Source of the DNA: CBDUWP01 sp965370955
GTDB taxonomy: Bacteria > Planctomycetota > Phycisphaerae > Sedimentisphaerales > Anaerobacaceae
Direction: 5' to 3'
Assembly (NCBI GenBank): GCA_965370955.1
Contig: CBDUWP010000059.1
Location: 1 to 9,428 of the forward strand
Length of the DNA: 9,428 nucleotides
Shown: positions 1 through 6,490 of the stretch, in pieces
Numbering within the stretch: the stretch's first letter is position 1
How the letters are laid out: every line of letters starts with the position of its first letter
Position numbers and translations under genes: made by a program
The notes under the pieces: model-generated
The model's input: the letters and a program-made list of their open reading frames with translations, nothing else
Database searches by the model: none
What the model was told of the DNA's origin: nothing

Positions 1-12
1 TACACATGTGTA
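1..12. other. 12-bp perfect palindrome at the window edge
   Basis: The first 12 bases, TACACATGTGTA, equal their own reverse complement. The site lies 134 bp upstream of the PEP-CTERM gene and could be an operator or the arm of a larger structure cut off by the window edge. Nothing else supports a function. The rest of 13-145 holds only a purine-rich stretch and the ribosome binding site of the next gene. Confidence 0.25.
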
Positions 13-145
13 AATATACTTGAAATCAGGCGGTTTTGGCTCCATAATCGGGTATACGTACCACTTGACAGGGAAAGGAGAGTTGGTGAAAAGGCATTTA
101 ATGGGTTAAGGAAAATTTTGAAAAACAGACAGGGAGATAAGAAAG

Positions 146-763
146 ATGAAAAAAACGAAATATTTTGCTATGTTTATAGCAATTTTAGCAGTTCTATTTA
201 TTTGTACGTTGTCAGTTAATGCAACTGTTGTTGATGCCAATATATATAGTGATACTACAATTTCTACCGGTCAATATGGTACGGTAAATATTTATGACAG
301 CCTAGATATACCTCCAATTCAGACAAATGTTGACATGACTGGTGGTGTTATTGAATATTGCAATGTTTATGATACTGCAAATTTTAATCTAACTGGTGGT
401 GATATATTGCTTGTTAGAACCTATGATAATTCAATTGCTTATATTAACAGTAATGTCTCGAGTGGTTTAAGATTACATAATAATAGCAAGGTTTATTTGA
501 ATGCATTAGGAGCAAGCTCGAATATTTTAATGTATGATGATGCGGAGCTCCATATTTATGGTTACAACCTTGAATATGATGAAGAAATAGCTTCCCTAAA
601 CAAGGTTACAGGGCAGTGGAGAAATGGTCAAGATTTTAGAATTTGCCTAAGAAATATTACCACCTATAATCCTGAGCAGGTTTTTCTTCATGAAATACCA
701 GAACCGGCAACAATTTTACTATTCACTCTTGGTGGTTTTCTTTTAAGAAGAACCCGCAAATAG
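146..763 (+). CDS. PEP-CTERM sorting-domain protein, beta-solenoid-like, secreted
   Basis: A 205-residue exported protein of unknown specific role. Residues 1-26 form a signal peptide (MKKTK basic start, hydrophobic core, VNA before the likely cut). Residues 30-140 are a low-complexity run rich in N, Y, D, T, G and V, with short strand-turn units such as MTGGVIE and LTGGDILLV, which suggests a right-handed beta-solenoid. A segment around 138-170 (YGYNLEY, then GQWRNGQDFRI) resembles the closing module often found before the sorting tail in planctomycete proteins of this type. The tail has the PEP motif at 185-187, a hydrophobic helix at 188-200 and the basic end RRTRK, the classic exosortase sorting signal. 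By family knowledge an exosortase would cleave it for surface anchoring or release; no exosortase is in this window. The start is supported by GGGAG at 132-136, 9 nt upstream. Family class is secure, function unknown. Confidence 0.88.
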   Translation: MKKTKYFAMFIAILAVLFICTLSVNATVVDANIYSDTTISTGQYGTVNIYDSLDIPPIQTNVDMTGGVIEYCNVYDTANFNLTGGDILLVRTYDNSIAYINSNVSSGLRLHNNSKVYLNALGASSNILMYDDAELHIYGYNLEYDEEIASLNKVTGQWRNGQDFRICLRNITTYNPEQVFLHEIPEPATILLFTLGGFLLRRTRK

Positions 764-798
764 TCCAAACCAAATTTAAATAACCATAAACATTTTCT

Positions 799-803
799 GG
801 AGG
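799..803 (+). promoter_or_regulatory. Strong Shine-Dalgarno site for the 812 gene
   Basis: GGAGG lies 8 nt before the ATG at 812, an almost ideal ribosome binding site. It fixes the start of this otherwise unrecognised gene and shows that its 5' end is intact, so any damage is at the 3' end. Confidence 0.7.
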
Positions 804-811
804 ATCCAAAA

Positions 812-1510
812 ATGCATAGGGAATCCCTTGTCTATATTAAGTTATTATCGGTCATTATTGTCTCTTTATTTGTAAATATACTATTTCCATCTTTAGCTTC
901 AGCAGAACAGGTAGAATTTACATTAAGCTGTCCCTATTGGGAAATTGAATATGATAGGGCAGGCTATGTTGACATAACCAACTGGCATACCTCTCCAAGG
1001 CATCCATTTGCCGTCCATGAGATGATGACGGGTGATTGGGCTGCTGCGGTTTATTATGATGGTATTAATCAGGATAATAAATCCGAATGGCTTACGAATC
1101 AGTTTGAAGTCCCAACGTTCTATACAGGTTCACCGTTTAGTGGTAGTTTTAATGTGCCTGACAATGAAGCATTTAGTATCTCTAACGACCCATGTAATCC
1201 TGTATGGGATTTTAACCAGCCAAGTGATCCACCATACAGCAGTATTCAAAAAGATAGCGGCTGGTCAAAGGTAGATGATGATAATAAGCTTGAAGTAACT
1301 ATTCATTATGAAGTAGTTGATTTAGGTGAATATGGCTGGTCGCCATTGTCTTTTACTGACGCAAATGGGACCGATTATATGAGAAGTGAACGATATGTAA
1401 TTTTACAAACTTATGTTTTCAAGAACATCCACGCGACAGAAGATATAAATGATCTGGAAGTTTCGACCAAACATTTATTATCTGTTGCAATTCAGGATAA
1501 TTTGCTATAA
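812..1510 (+). CDS. Secreted protein of unknown function, probably 3'-truncated
   Basis: A 232-residue exported protein. Residues 1-31 are a signal peptide (hydrophobic core LLSVIIVSLFVNILF, cleavage likely after LASA). The mature part is rich in aromatic and acidic residues and in short W/Y/P motifs (NWHTSPRHPFAVHEMM, GDWAAAVYYDG, ERYVILQTYVFKN), consistent with a beta-sandwich exoprotein. It resembles, from memory, the N-terminal part of longer planctomycete exported proteins that end in a PEP-CTERM tail; that is recall, not a search. Here there is no PEP-CTERM, anchor or other C-terminal feature. The reading frame stops two bases before a REP-like repeat, and the last residues (about 215-232) look like unrelated read-through. 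I infer a truncated or decaying gene, possibly still translated. It lies 48 bp after the PEP-CTERM gene on the same strand, so co-transcription is possible. Confidence 0.65.
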   Translation: MHRESLVYIKLLSVIIVSLFVNILFPSLASAEQVEFTLSCPYWEIEYDRAGYVDITNWHTSPRHPFAVHEMMTGDWAAAVYYDGINQDNKSEWLTNQFEVPTFYTGSPFSGSFNVPDNEAFSISNDPCNPVWDFNQPSDPPYSSIQKDSGWSKVDDDNKLEVTIHYEVVDLGEYGWSPLSFTDANGTDYMRSERYVILQTYVFKNIHATEDINDLEVSTKHLLSVAIQDNLL

Positions 1511-1511
1511 A

Positions 1512-1580
1512 ATGCACCGTATTCTGCACCCTTTTGTTTTGGGTGGCACCGCTAAGCCCTTTTGTGCCAGTGCCTTGTGA
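1512..1580. repeat. REP-like palindromic element (GCACC/GGTGC-rich)
   Basis: About 70 bp dense in GCACC, GGTG and GTGCC words in both orientations. TGCACCC at 1525-1531 pairs with GGGTG-G-CA at 1541-1548 (one bulged G) around a T-rich 9-nt loop. GGCAC at 1545-1549 can also pair with GTGCC at 1564-1568, giving alternative stems. Composition and structure differ sharply from the AT-rich flanks. Such short palindromic repeats are typically dispersed through a genome and mobilised by REP-associated tyrosine transposases of the IS200/Y1 type; no transposase is present here and only one copy occurs in the window. The boundaries are approximate. It is not followed by a T-run, so a simple intrinsic terminator is less likely. 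Confidence 0.5.
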
Positions 1581-1586
1581 CTTTTT

Positions 1587-1606
1587 GTTCGAGTCCCCTT
1601 GGGGTA
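1587..1606 (+). other. Stretch resembling the 3' end of a tRNA gene
   Basis: GTTCGAGTC at 1587-1595 matches the conserved T-loop consensus, and the following CCCTT then GGGGTA could be the 3' strand of the T stem and acceptor stem. The 5' side does not fit: the bases before the T-loop (CTTTTT) cannot pair with the CCCC side, and no D-arm, anticodon arm or 5' acceptor lies upstream. This is therefore not a functional tRNA. It may be a leftover attachment site or chance, and CCCCTTGGGG may simply be a small hairpin. Confidence 0.2.
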
Positions 1607-1661
1607 GTTAAATTTAAAAAGTTCAACCTAATGTTCTTTAGTGATTTGATAATTTCCTATC

Positions 1662-2147
1662 ATGACAAATGACCAATCCAAAATCGATCAACACTATATG
1701 AAAATGGCTATCGATCAAGCTATCATCGCTCAAAAAAAAGGCGATGTGCCAGTAGGTTGTGTGATTGTCAAAAATAATAAAGTTATTGCAAGAGCATTCA
1801 ACCAACGAGAACAGCTAGCAGATCCGACAGCTCATGCAGAAATAATCGCCTTGACAATCGCAGCGGCTGCTCTTGGAAATTGGCATCTCGACGATTGCAC
1901 AATCTATGTGACTCTCGAACCATGTCCAATGTGTGCAGGAGCATTAGTGCTAAGTAGAGCAAAAAGGCTTGTCTATGGTTGTACAGATCCTAAAACCGGC
2001 GCTTGCGGAAGCCTATATAATATTGTGGCAGACCAAAGATTAAATCATCAACTCGAAGTGACATCAGGTGTCATGGCCAAAGACTGTGCGTTTCTATTGA
2101 GCGATTTCTTTCGCAAAAAAAGAAAGCAATCAAAAAAAGTTAATTAG
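1662..2147 (+). CDS. tadA: tRNA-specific adenosine deaminase TadA
   Basis: TadA (161 aa) is a zinc enzyme that deaminates wobble adenosine 34 to inosine, classically in tRNA-Arg(ACG), so that one tRNA reads several codons. The cytidine-deaminase fold is clear. The HAE motif supplies zinc ligand H58 and proton shuttle E60; PCPMC supplies C88 and C91; DVPVG (28-32) and NWHLDDCTIYVTLEP are typical of the family, as is the C-terminal LLSDFFRKKR helix. Length is normal. The ATG at 1662 gives the expected short N-terminal lead before the first helix, but no Shine-Dalgarno site precedes it; a GATAAT box at 1648-1653 raises the possibility of leaderless translation. The M at residue 13 is a less likely start. 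The gene is convergent with the next one and overlaps its end by 8 bp. Confidence 0.95.
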   Translation: MTNDQSKIDQHYMKMAIDQAIIAQKKGDVPVGCVIVKNNKVIARAFNQREQLADPTAHAEIIALTIAAAALGNWHLDDCTIYVTLEPCPMCAGALVLSRAKRLVYGCTDPKTGACGSLYNIVADQRLNHQLEVTSGVMAKDCAFLLSDFFRKKRKQSKKVN

Positions 2148-2157
2148 CTGATAACTT
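2137..2157. terminator. Weak bidirectional hairpin between convergent genes
   Basis: AAGTTA (2137-2142) and TAACTT (2152-2157) form a 6-bp inverted repeat around a 9-nt loop, sitting exactly over the overlapping stop codons of tadA and the minus-strand gene. Read on the minus strand, the stem runs straight into a T-run (complement of the A-run at 2132-2138). On the plus strand a run of six T follows at 2162-2167. Only one G-C pair is in the stem, so it would be weak. Confidence 0.3.
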
Positions 2158-2469
2158 GTCAATTTTTTCCTCTATCTTCGCTAATTGACGCTTGATATTA
2201 TTGCGATGAATGATTTGCCATGCAAAAATCTTTATCAATATCATCAGTTGTATCATAACTAAAAATAAGGAAGCATAGAAAATTTGACTTTTGGTTTCGT
2301 TAGTATCTAAAAATTTGGCTCCATAAAAAAATGCTAAATATAAAAGTGCCAAAGAATAAATCCAGACAAATATTATGATGCTACTATTCTTTTTGTTGTA
2401 AAAATCTTTGATCATTGTCCCTATAGAGTAGTCGTTGCAGCAACATTTTTGTGTTTCATTGCAATCCAT
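2140..2469 (-). CDS. Small two-helix membrane protein, DUF6768-like
   Basis: A 109-residue protein with no known activity. The N-terminus carries four cysteines (C3 and a C9-C10-C11 run) in a soluble stretch. Two hydrophobic helices follow, about 30-50 and 61-82, then a basic, charged C-terminal helix (about 90-107: NNIKRQLAKIEEKIDKL) with heptad-like spacing that could form a coiled coil. The sequence from LILIKIFAW through the charged helix recalls the small planctomycete membrane family DUF6768 (membrane helix, W, then N-x-x-x-REIKRLE-like helix); I give that from memory. GGGAG lies 7 nt upstream of the ATG, supporting the start. It is 67 bp downstream of rsmB on the same strand and may be the last gene of that operon or have its own promoter. 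Its stop overlaps tadA tail to tail. Confidence 0.75.
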   Translation of the reverse strand: MDCNETQKCCCNDYSIGTMIKDFYNKKNSSIIIFVWIYSLALLYLAFFYGAKFLDTNETKSQIFYASLFLVMIQLMILIKIFAWQIIHRNNIKRQLAKIEEKIDKLSAN

Positions 2470-2536
2470 GTTTTGTCTCCCAAATAAAAGTTTATATTTT
2501 ATGTCATATAATCTTTATCGGTTTTTTAGATTGAAA

Positions 2537-3934
2537 TTATTGATTTTTAAGGAGTATCGCAGCGTAGCCGCCATCGTGATTGATACCTAAAACATCTGGT
2601 TCCAAGTTAATATGGGGCAAAATTAAGTGATGTTTGACCAGTTGGAAATTTTTATGAGATTTTAAAAAATTATCAATCTGATGTGCATTTTCCTCCTGAC
2701 AAATCGAACAAGTACTATAACATAATATACCGCCGGAAGTCACTAATTCGGCAGCCTGCTCGAGGATCTGTTTTTGAAGGCGAACTAAATCCTTAATAGA
2801 TTCAGAAGTTAAACGCCAGCGGGCTTCAGGTCGCTTGGCTAAAACGCCAGTATTAGAGCAGGGGACGTCAGCCAATACGCAATCGAAAAGGCCGACTGAT
2901 TTTGATGTTTTTGCGATGTCACTATAATCTATGATCTCTATGCTTTTTAGTTTGAGACGGCGGACATTATCGCTTACAAGTTCTAAACGTTTTTGGTTAA
3001 TGTCAGTAGCAAAAATCTTGGCTCTATCTGATGTTGCTTCGGCGAGATGTGTGGTCTTGCCGCCCGGGGCTGAGCAAAGATCGAGAATCTTCCAGCTAGA
3101 TTTAGGATCAATCAGCTTGGTGACCTTAAAGGCAGCTAAATCCTGTACAGTAAAAAGGCCTTCATGAAAACCTGATATGTCAGTAATATTGCCGGGGCTC
3201 TTTAGCATTATCAAATCTTCGATAGCAGAAAAAGCGATATCAGATTCTGTTAAAAGCTGTGATAATTTTGCAAAGCTAGTTCGTAAAAGATTAGGCCTTA
3301 TATAAATAGAGGGCTTACGGTTGGATGCCAAGCAAAGAGACAATGTGTTTTTACGGCCATAGTTTTTAAGCCAATCCTTAACTAAATGGTTAGGCAAAGA
3401 AAATACGCATGACAAATAAGCAGCCGAGTGTTTTTCAGGGTCAGGGAAAATATTGTTATTGAATAAACAGCCGCAATCAATATCAGTTGGCAAAAAATTA
3501 GATTTAGTGAAATTGTCAATTAAGGGATTATTCCTATTTTTTATCCCTCTGGTTATTTGACGCAAAATAGCGTTGACGAAATTGGCTGGTTTTTTACCGA
3601 ATAATAGTTTGGCGTTTTCAACTGCTTCATTGACAATTGCATATTGCTTGGTGTCAGGGGAATAGAGCAACTCAAATAGGGCAATAGTGATGATGCTCAG
3701 TAATTGGGGCTGAATGTTTTTGATTTTATTCTTTGATAGTTTTTCTACGACTCGATGAATGGCCGATTGATTGCGAACTGAACCGAAAACCAGATCAGTT
3801 AAATGCTGTCTGTGGTCAGTTTTATAGGCTAACTCATTTAAGATGTCGCAGGCATAGCGATGGCTGGTTTGCCACTTTGTTAATATTTCAGCTGCTACAA
3901 AACGAGATGTCTTGAGATTGTTTGGCTCGCTCAT
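2537..3934 (-). CDS. rsmB: 16S rRNA m5C967 methyltransferase RsmB
   Basis: RsmB (465 aa) transfers a methyl group from S-adenosylmethionine to C5 of 16S rRNA cytosine 967 (E. coli numbering). An N-terminal NusB-like helical RNA-binding domain covers about 10-130 (AIVNEAVENAKLLFG, then FVNAILRQI). The Rossmann methyltransferase domain fills the C-terminal half: SAM-binding motif DLCSAPGGKT at 285-294, acidic D311 in the next strand, DVPCSNTGVL with C359, and YSTCS with C409. The two cysteines match the release and nucleophile pair of the family (E. coli C325 and C375). The motif RPEARWR after PCS is normal for the group. Residues about 137-170 are a variable linker with extra cysteines. Its ATG overlaps the fmt stop codon (ATGA), which implies translational coupling. 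The fmt-rsmB pairing is widespread in bacteria. Confidence 0.96.
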   Translation of the reverse strand: MSEPNNLKTSRFVAAEILTKWQTSHRYACDILNELAYKTDHRQHLTDLVFGSVRNQSAIHRVVEKLSKNKIKNIQPQLLSIITIALFELLYSPDTKQYAIVNEAVENAKLLFGKKPANFVNAILRQITRGIKNRNNPLIDNFTKSNFLPTDIDCGCLFNNNIFPDPEKHSAAYLSCVFSLPNHLVKDWLKNYGRKNTLSLCLASNRKPSIYIRPNLLRTSFAKLSQLLTESDIAFSAIEDLIMLKSPGNITDISGFHEGLFTVQDLAAFKVTKLIDPKSSWKILDLCSAPGGKTTHLAEATSDRAKIFATDINQKRLELVSDNVRRLKLKSIEIIDYSDIAKTSKSVGLFDCVLADVPCSNTGVLAKRPEARWRLTSESIKDLVRLQKQILEQAAELVTSGGILCYSTCSICQEENAHQIDNFLKSHKNFQLVKHHLILPHINLEPDVLGINHDGGYAAILLKNQ

Positions 3935-4884
3935 GCTGGTTCTATTTTAGAAAAATTGTCACCGGCAAAAACTCTGTAGCCATTGACAAAGTCGTCAAAA
4001 GCCATAGTTTTCTTGCCAGCTGGTTTAATTTGCTCAATCTTTAGCAAGCCCGTTCCGCAAACAATATTGAGATCGTTATCCAGAGTCCCTGCCGCTAGTT
4101 CTGATTTTGTATCACTGTCTATAATAGCTGCTTTTTCTATAACAACTCGAATAATAGTGTTCGAATTGTTCGTGTAATGGCAGCTGGCGGAGGGCCAAGG
4201 GAAAAGCCCTCTGACCTTATTGTGCAATGAGCCGGCACTGTCGGTGAAATCTATGTAGCCGTCAGACTTTTTAAGTTTTGGAGCTGATGTCGCCATAGCG
4301 TGATTCTGCTCTGTGTAAATGGCGGTATTTTTTTCGATAGCATCTATGGTGTTTAATAAGAGGTCGGTTGATAATAATGCTAATCTATCATGTAATTGGC
4401 CGGCGGTTTCATTAGGGGCTATGGCTGTTTCCTTTTGAGCTAAGATGTCACCGGAATCCATTTTGTCGGCAACTGTAATGATGCTAACGCCGCCGGTGGT
4501 GTCGCCATTGATTATTGACCAGTTAATGGGAGCTGCGCCGCGATATTTTGGCAATAGCGAAGAATGAACATTTATCGCTGATTTTGGAGCTATCGATGTC
4601 ACTTCCTGTGAAATTTTTTGGCCAAAAGCAATCACGACAATTAAATCAGGGCAAAGAGCTTTGATCATATCAACTGATTCAGGAGAGTTAATGTTGCTGG
4701 TTTCCTTACATGATATGTTGTTTATCTTAGCCCAATCGGCAACGGCGGTAGGTTGAATCTTTTTGCCGCGACCACTGGCTCTAGCTGGTTGGGTTATTAC
4801 AAGGGCAAGGTTATGGCTGGAGCAATTGATAGCATCTAAACAATTGAGCCCAAAAGCGCCGCTTCCTAAAAATACAATGTTCAT
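3931..4884 (-). CDS. fmt: Methionyl-tRNA formyltransferase Fmt
   Basis: Fmt (317 aa) formylates Met-tRNA of the initiator type, using 10-formyltetrahydrofolate, to give the fMet-tRNA that starts bacterial proteins. The N-terminal Rossmann-like formyltransferase domain (1 to about 205) begins with IVFLGSGAFG and carries the family signature SLLPKYRGAAPINW at 109-122. The catalytic triad is present as N105, H107 and D143 (in NVHSSLLP and DKMDSGD), one position off E. coli N106, H108 and D144. The C-terminal OB-like domain (about 208-317) binds tRNA and opens with the expected GYIDF...LHNKVRGLFPWPSA region. Length is normal. It lies 56 bp after def and overlaps rsmB by 4 bp. The start has only a weak AGG about 9 nt upstream. 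Confidence 0.97.
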   Translation of the reverse strand: MNIVFLGSGAFGLNCLDAINCSSHNLALVITQPARASGRGKKIQPTAVADWAKINNISCKETSNINSPESVDMIKALCPDLIVVIAFGQKISQEVTSIAPKSAINVHSSLLPKYRGAAPINWSIINGDTTGGVSIITVADKMDSGDILAQKETAIAPNETAGQLHDRLALLSTDLLLNTIDAIEKNTAIYTEQNHAMATSAPKLKKSDGYIDFTDSAGSLHNKVRGLFPWPSASCHYTNNSNTIIRVVIEKAAIIDSDTKSELAAGTLDNDLNIVCGTGLLKIEQIKPAGKKTMAFDDFVNGYRVFAGDNFSKIEPA

Positions 4885-4940
4885 GTTCTTAGCCTAGTTG
4901 ATATAAAGGTTGGTTGTTTTTTTATATTTAGCGTTTTTAT

Positions 4941-5459
4941 TTATGACTGTTGTTGTGATAATTTTTTGAGTTGGCGACGATGCACAATCTTGGCGGCTGA
5001 ACCCATTTTTTCAGCAAGAGTAATGCCTTCAAGGTGATCATATTCATGCTGCAGGGCTCGGGCTTTTAGGCCGTCGGCTTCTTCAGTGAATTTTTGGCCG
5101 TTGATGTCTGTAGCTGTGACGGTACATTTCTCCTGCCGCTTGATTTTTGTAAAAATTCCCGGTAGGGACAAACATCCCTCTTCACAGGTGACTTTTGAGC
5201 CAGAAGGTTCAATGACAGGATTGATGTAAGCGGTGGCGTTTTCCTTAGTGCCGTCAACCGATATCACAAATAAACGAAGAGAAACCCCAACCTGTGGGCC
5301 AGCTAGGCCAACGCCATTGTTATCGATCATGATGTCTTTCATTTTTTTTACCAATTGAACAATGTCACTGTCAATTGATTCAATCGCTTGGGCTTCACGC
5401 CTTAAAACAACGCTTGGCCAGTAAGCCATCTTGCAATTATCAATATCAAAATTAGCCAT
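4941..5459 (-). CDS. def: Peptide deformylase Def
   Basis: Def (172 aa with this start) removes the N-formyl group from nascent proteins with a metal ion, usually Fe2+ in cells. All three motifs are present: GVGLAGPQ (49-56, with Q56), EGCLSLPG with metal ligand C96, and QHEYDHLEG with ligands H138 and H142 and catalytic E139. The frame stays open for 24 more codons upstream, to an ATG at 5531, but those would lie inside lptB and match nothing in the family. The ATG at 5459 sits 4 nt after the lptB stop and gives the usual lead (MANFDIDNCKMAYWPSVVLR, aligning with the YPDPVLR start of homologues). A purine-rich GAAGGCGA at the end of lptB may serve as ribosome binding site. An internal ATG ten codons later is possible. 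Next to fmt it forms the formylation-deformylation pair. Confidence 0.95.
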   Translation of the reverse strand: MANFDIDNCKMAYWPSVVLRREAQAIESIDSDIVQLVKKMKDIMIDNNGVGLAGPQVGVSLRLFVISVDGTKENATAYINPVIEPSGSKVTCEEGCLSLPGIFTKIKRQEKCTVTATDINGQKFTEEADGLKARALQHEYDHLEGITLAEKMGSAAKIVHRRQLKKLSQQQS

Positions 5460-5463
5460 TGGT

Positions 5464-6207
5464 CTAATCGAATTCATCGCCTTCAAAAGTACTGCCGAGA
5501 TACATTTTCTTAACAGTTTCATCGCGAACAATCTCTGCCGGAGTGCCTGCGCCGATTAATTTGCCATGATCTACAATATAAGCTTTGTCAACAACCTCAA
5601 GCGTACGCTCGACATTGTGATCTGTAATCAAAACGCTGACTCCAGAATCGATCAATTGTTGAATCTGCTGCTGCAAGTCCTCAACGGCAATGGGATCTAC
5701 GCCGCTAAACGGCTCATCTAATAAAATGAGTGAAGGGTTGGTCACCATAGCGCGAGCGATTTCAAGTTTTCTACGTTCACCGCCAGAAAGGAAACGGCCT
5801 TGACTGTTAGCAACTTCGGTTAAAAAGAATCGCTCGATCAATTCTTGAGCACGCTTATCTCGCTGGGCTTTGGTAATAGAAATGGTTTCTAATATGGCGT
5901 ACAGATTGTCACGAACAGTTAAACGCTGAAAAATACTGGGCTCCTGTGATAGATAACCCATACCAAGACGAGCCCGTTTGTACATGGGGAGATTGGTGAT
6001 GTCGTGGCCATCGAAAATTACATGGCCCAAATCGGGTATTACCATGCCCATTACCATCCTGAAAATGGTGGTTTTACCTGCGCCATTACGGCCAAGAAGA
6101 CCAACAATAGTGCGCTGGCCAATCGTAAGCGATATCTCATTGACAACAGTACGGCCAGCATATTTTTTGACAAGGCCACCAGTTTCCAATAACGTCATGT
6201 CTACCAT
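5464..6207 (-). CDS. lptB: LPS export ABC transporter ATPase LptB
   Basis: LptB (247 aa) is the cytoplasmic ATPase of the LptB2FGC complex, which extracts lipopolysaccharide from the inner membrane and pushes it along the Lpt bridge to the outer membrane. The ABC motifs are complete: Walker A GRNGAGKTT (39-47), Q-loop Q88 in YLSQEPSIF, signature LSGGE (140-144), Walker B ILLDE with D164 and E165, D-loop GVDP and switch H197 in ITDHN. LptB-specific features separate it from LivF/LivG: QRLTVRDNLYAILE, LLDEPFSGVDPIAV and the ending KKMYLGSTF. The ATG at 6207 has a modest GAAAG 5-6 nt upstream; a second ATG three codons in is possible. No lptA or lptC lies upstream, where proteobacteria usually have them; the gene is first in its operon, behind the promoter at 6246-6273. 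Confidence 0.95.
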   Translation of the reverse strand: MVDMTLLETGGLVKKYAGRTVVNEISLTIGQRTIVGLLGRNGAGKTTIFRMVMGMVIPDLGHVIFDGHDITNLPMYKRARLGMGYLSQEPSIFQRLTVRDNLYAILETISITKAQRDKRAQELIERFFLTEVANSQGRFLSGGERRKLEIARAMVTNPSLILLDEPFSGVDPIAVEDLQQQIQQLIDSGVSVLITDHNVERTLEVVDKAYIVDHGKLIGAGTPAEIVRDETVKKMYLGSTFEGDEFD

Positions 6208-6245
6208 AATGTCTTTCGTTTAATTTCAGTTTGTCGTAAAACGGC

Positions 6246-6273
6246 ATTATATCAGTATTGTTGGGTAAATCAA
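6246..6273 (-). promoter_or_regulatory. Sigma70-like promoter for the lptB operon
   Basis: Read on the minus strand there is TTGATT (complement of 6268-6273), a 16-nt spacer, then a perfect TATAAT (complement of 6246-6251). Transcription would start near 6239, giving a leader of about 30 nt before the lptB ATG. It is the best promoter match in the window and places lptB, def, fmt and rsmB in one transcript. Confidence 0.6.
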
Positions 6274-6313
6274 AGTATTAATAATGATAGCAAAATATGA
6301 TTGATAATCTTAT

Positions 6314-6338
6314 CATTGCTGCAATGTGATGCTAGCAT
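6314..6338. promoter_or_regulatory. Two adjacent palindromes, possible operator
   Basis: CATTGC-T-GCAATG (6314-6326) is a perfect 6-bp inverted repeat about one base, and ATGCTAGCAT (6329-6338) is a perfect 10-bp palindrome two bases further on. They lie about 40 bp upstream of the lptB -35 box and between two divergent genes, a usual place for a regulator site. No regulator gene is adjacent, so the binding protein is unknown and chance is possible in AT-rich DNA. Confidence 0.3.
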
Positions 6339-6490
6339 GAGGCCTATGTTATAAGGGATAAATAAATGTGAATAATCTGGTTTTTGAAAGGATTTTGTGA
6401 TAATCTACTAAAATCTGTTTTTTTAGATGGAGAAGCTAATATAGCAGAATTGCACCACTGGTTAAGCCTGTCATTATAGGAAAATTTACG

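Larger units (their letters stand above)
6208..6490. other. Divergent intergenic region, lptB / phosphatase
   Basis: These 283 bp separate two divergently read operons and contain no credible gene; all internal ATG frames close within a few codons. The region is strongly AT-rich. It holds the lptB promoter near its left end and two adjacent palindromes at 6314-6338. Toward the phosphatase there is an AGG at 6478-6480 as a likely weak ribosome binding site. The plus-strand promoter is not clear: TTGCAC at 6450 with TATAGG at 6475 has a 19-nt spacer and would nearly touch the start codon. Confidence 0.6.

Noticed and set aside
65..102. TTGACA at 65-70 as a -35 box for the PEP-CTERM gene
   Set aside because: No -10 box lies at 16-19 nt; the nearest candidate, TTTAAT at 97-102, is 26 nt away.
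1512..1580. Small open frame of 22 codons right after the 812 gene
   Set aside because: It lies entirely within the palindromic repeat, has no separate ribosome binding site, and its sequence is dictated by the repeat words.
5457..5531. 24-codon N-terminal extension of def into lptB
   Set aside because: It is the in-frame overlap with the lptB 3' end; the residues match no deformylase, while the ATG at 5459 gives the normal length and a 4-nt gap after the lptB stop.
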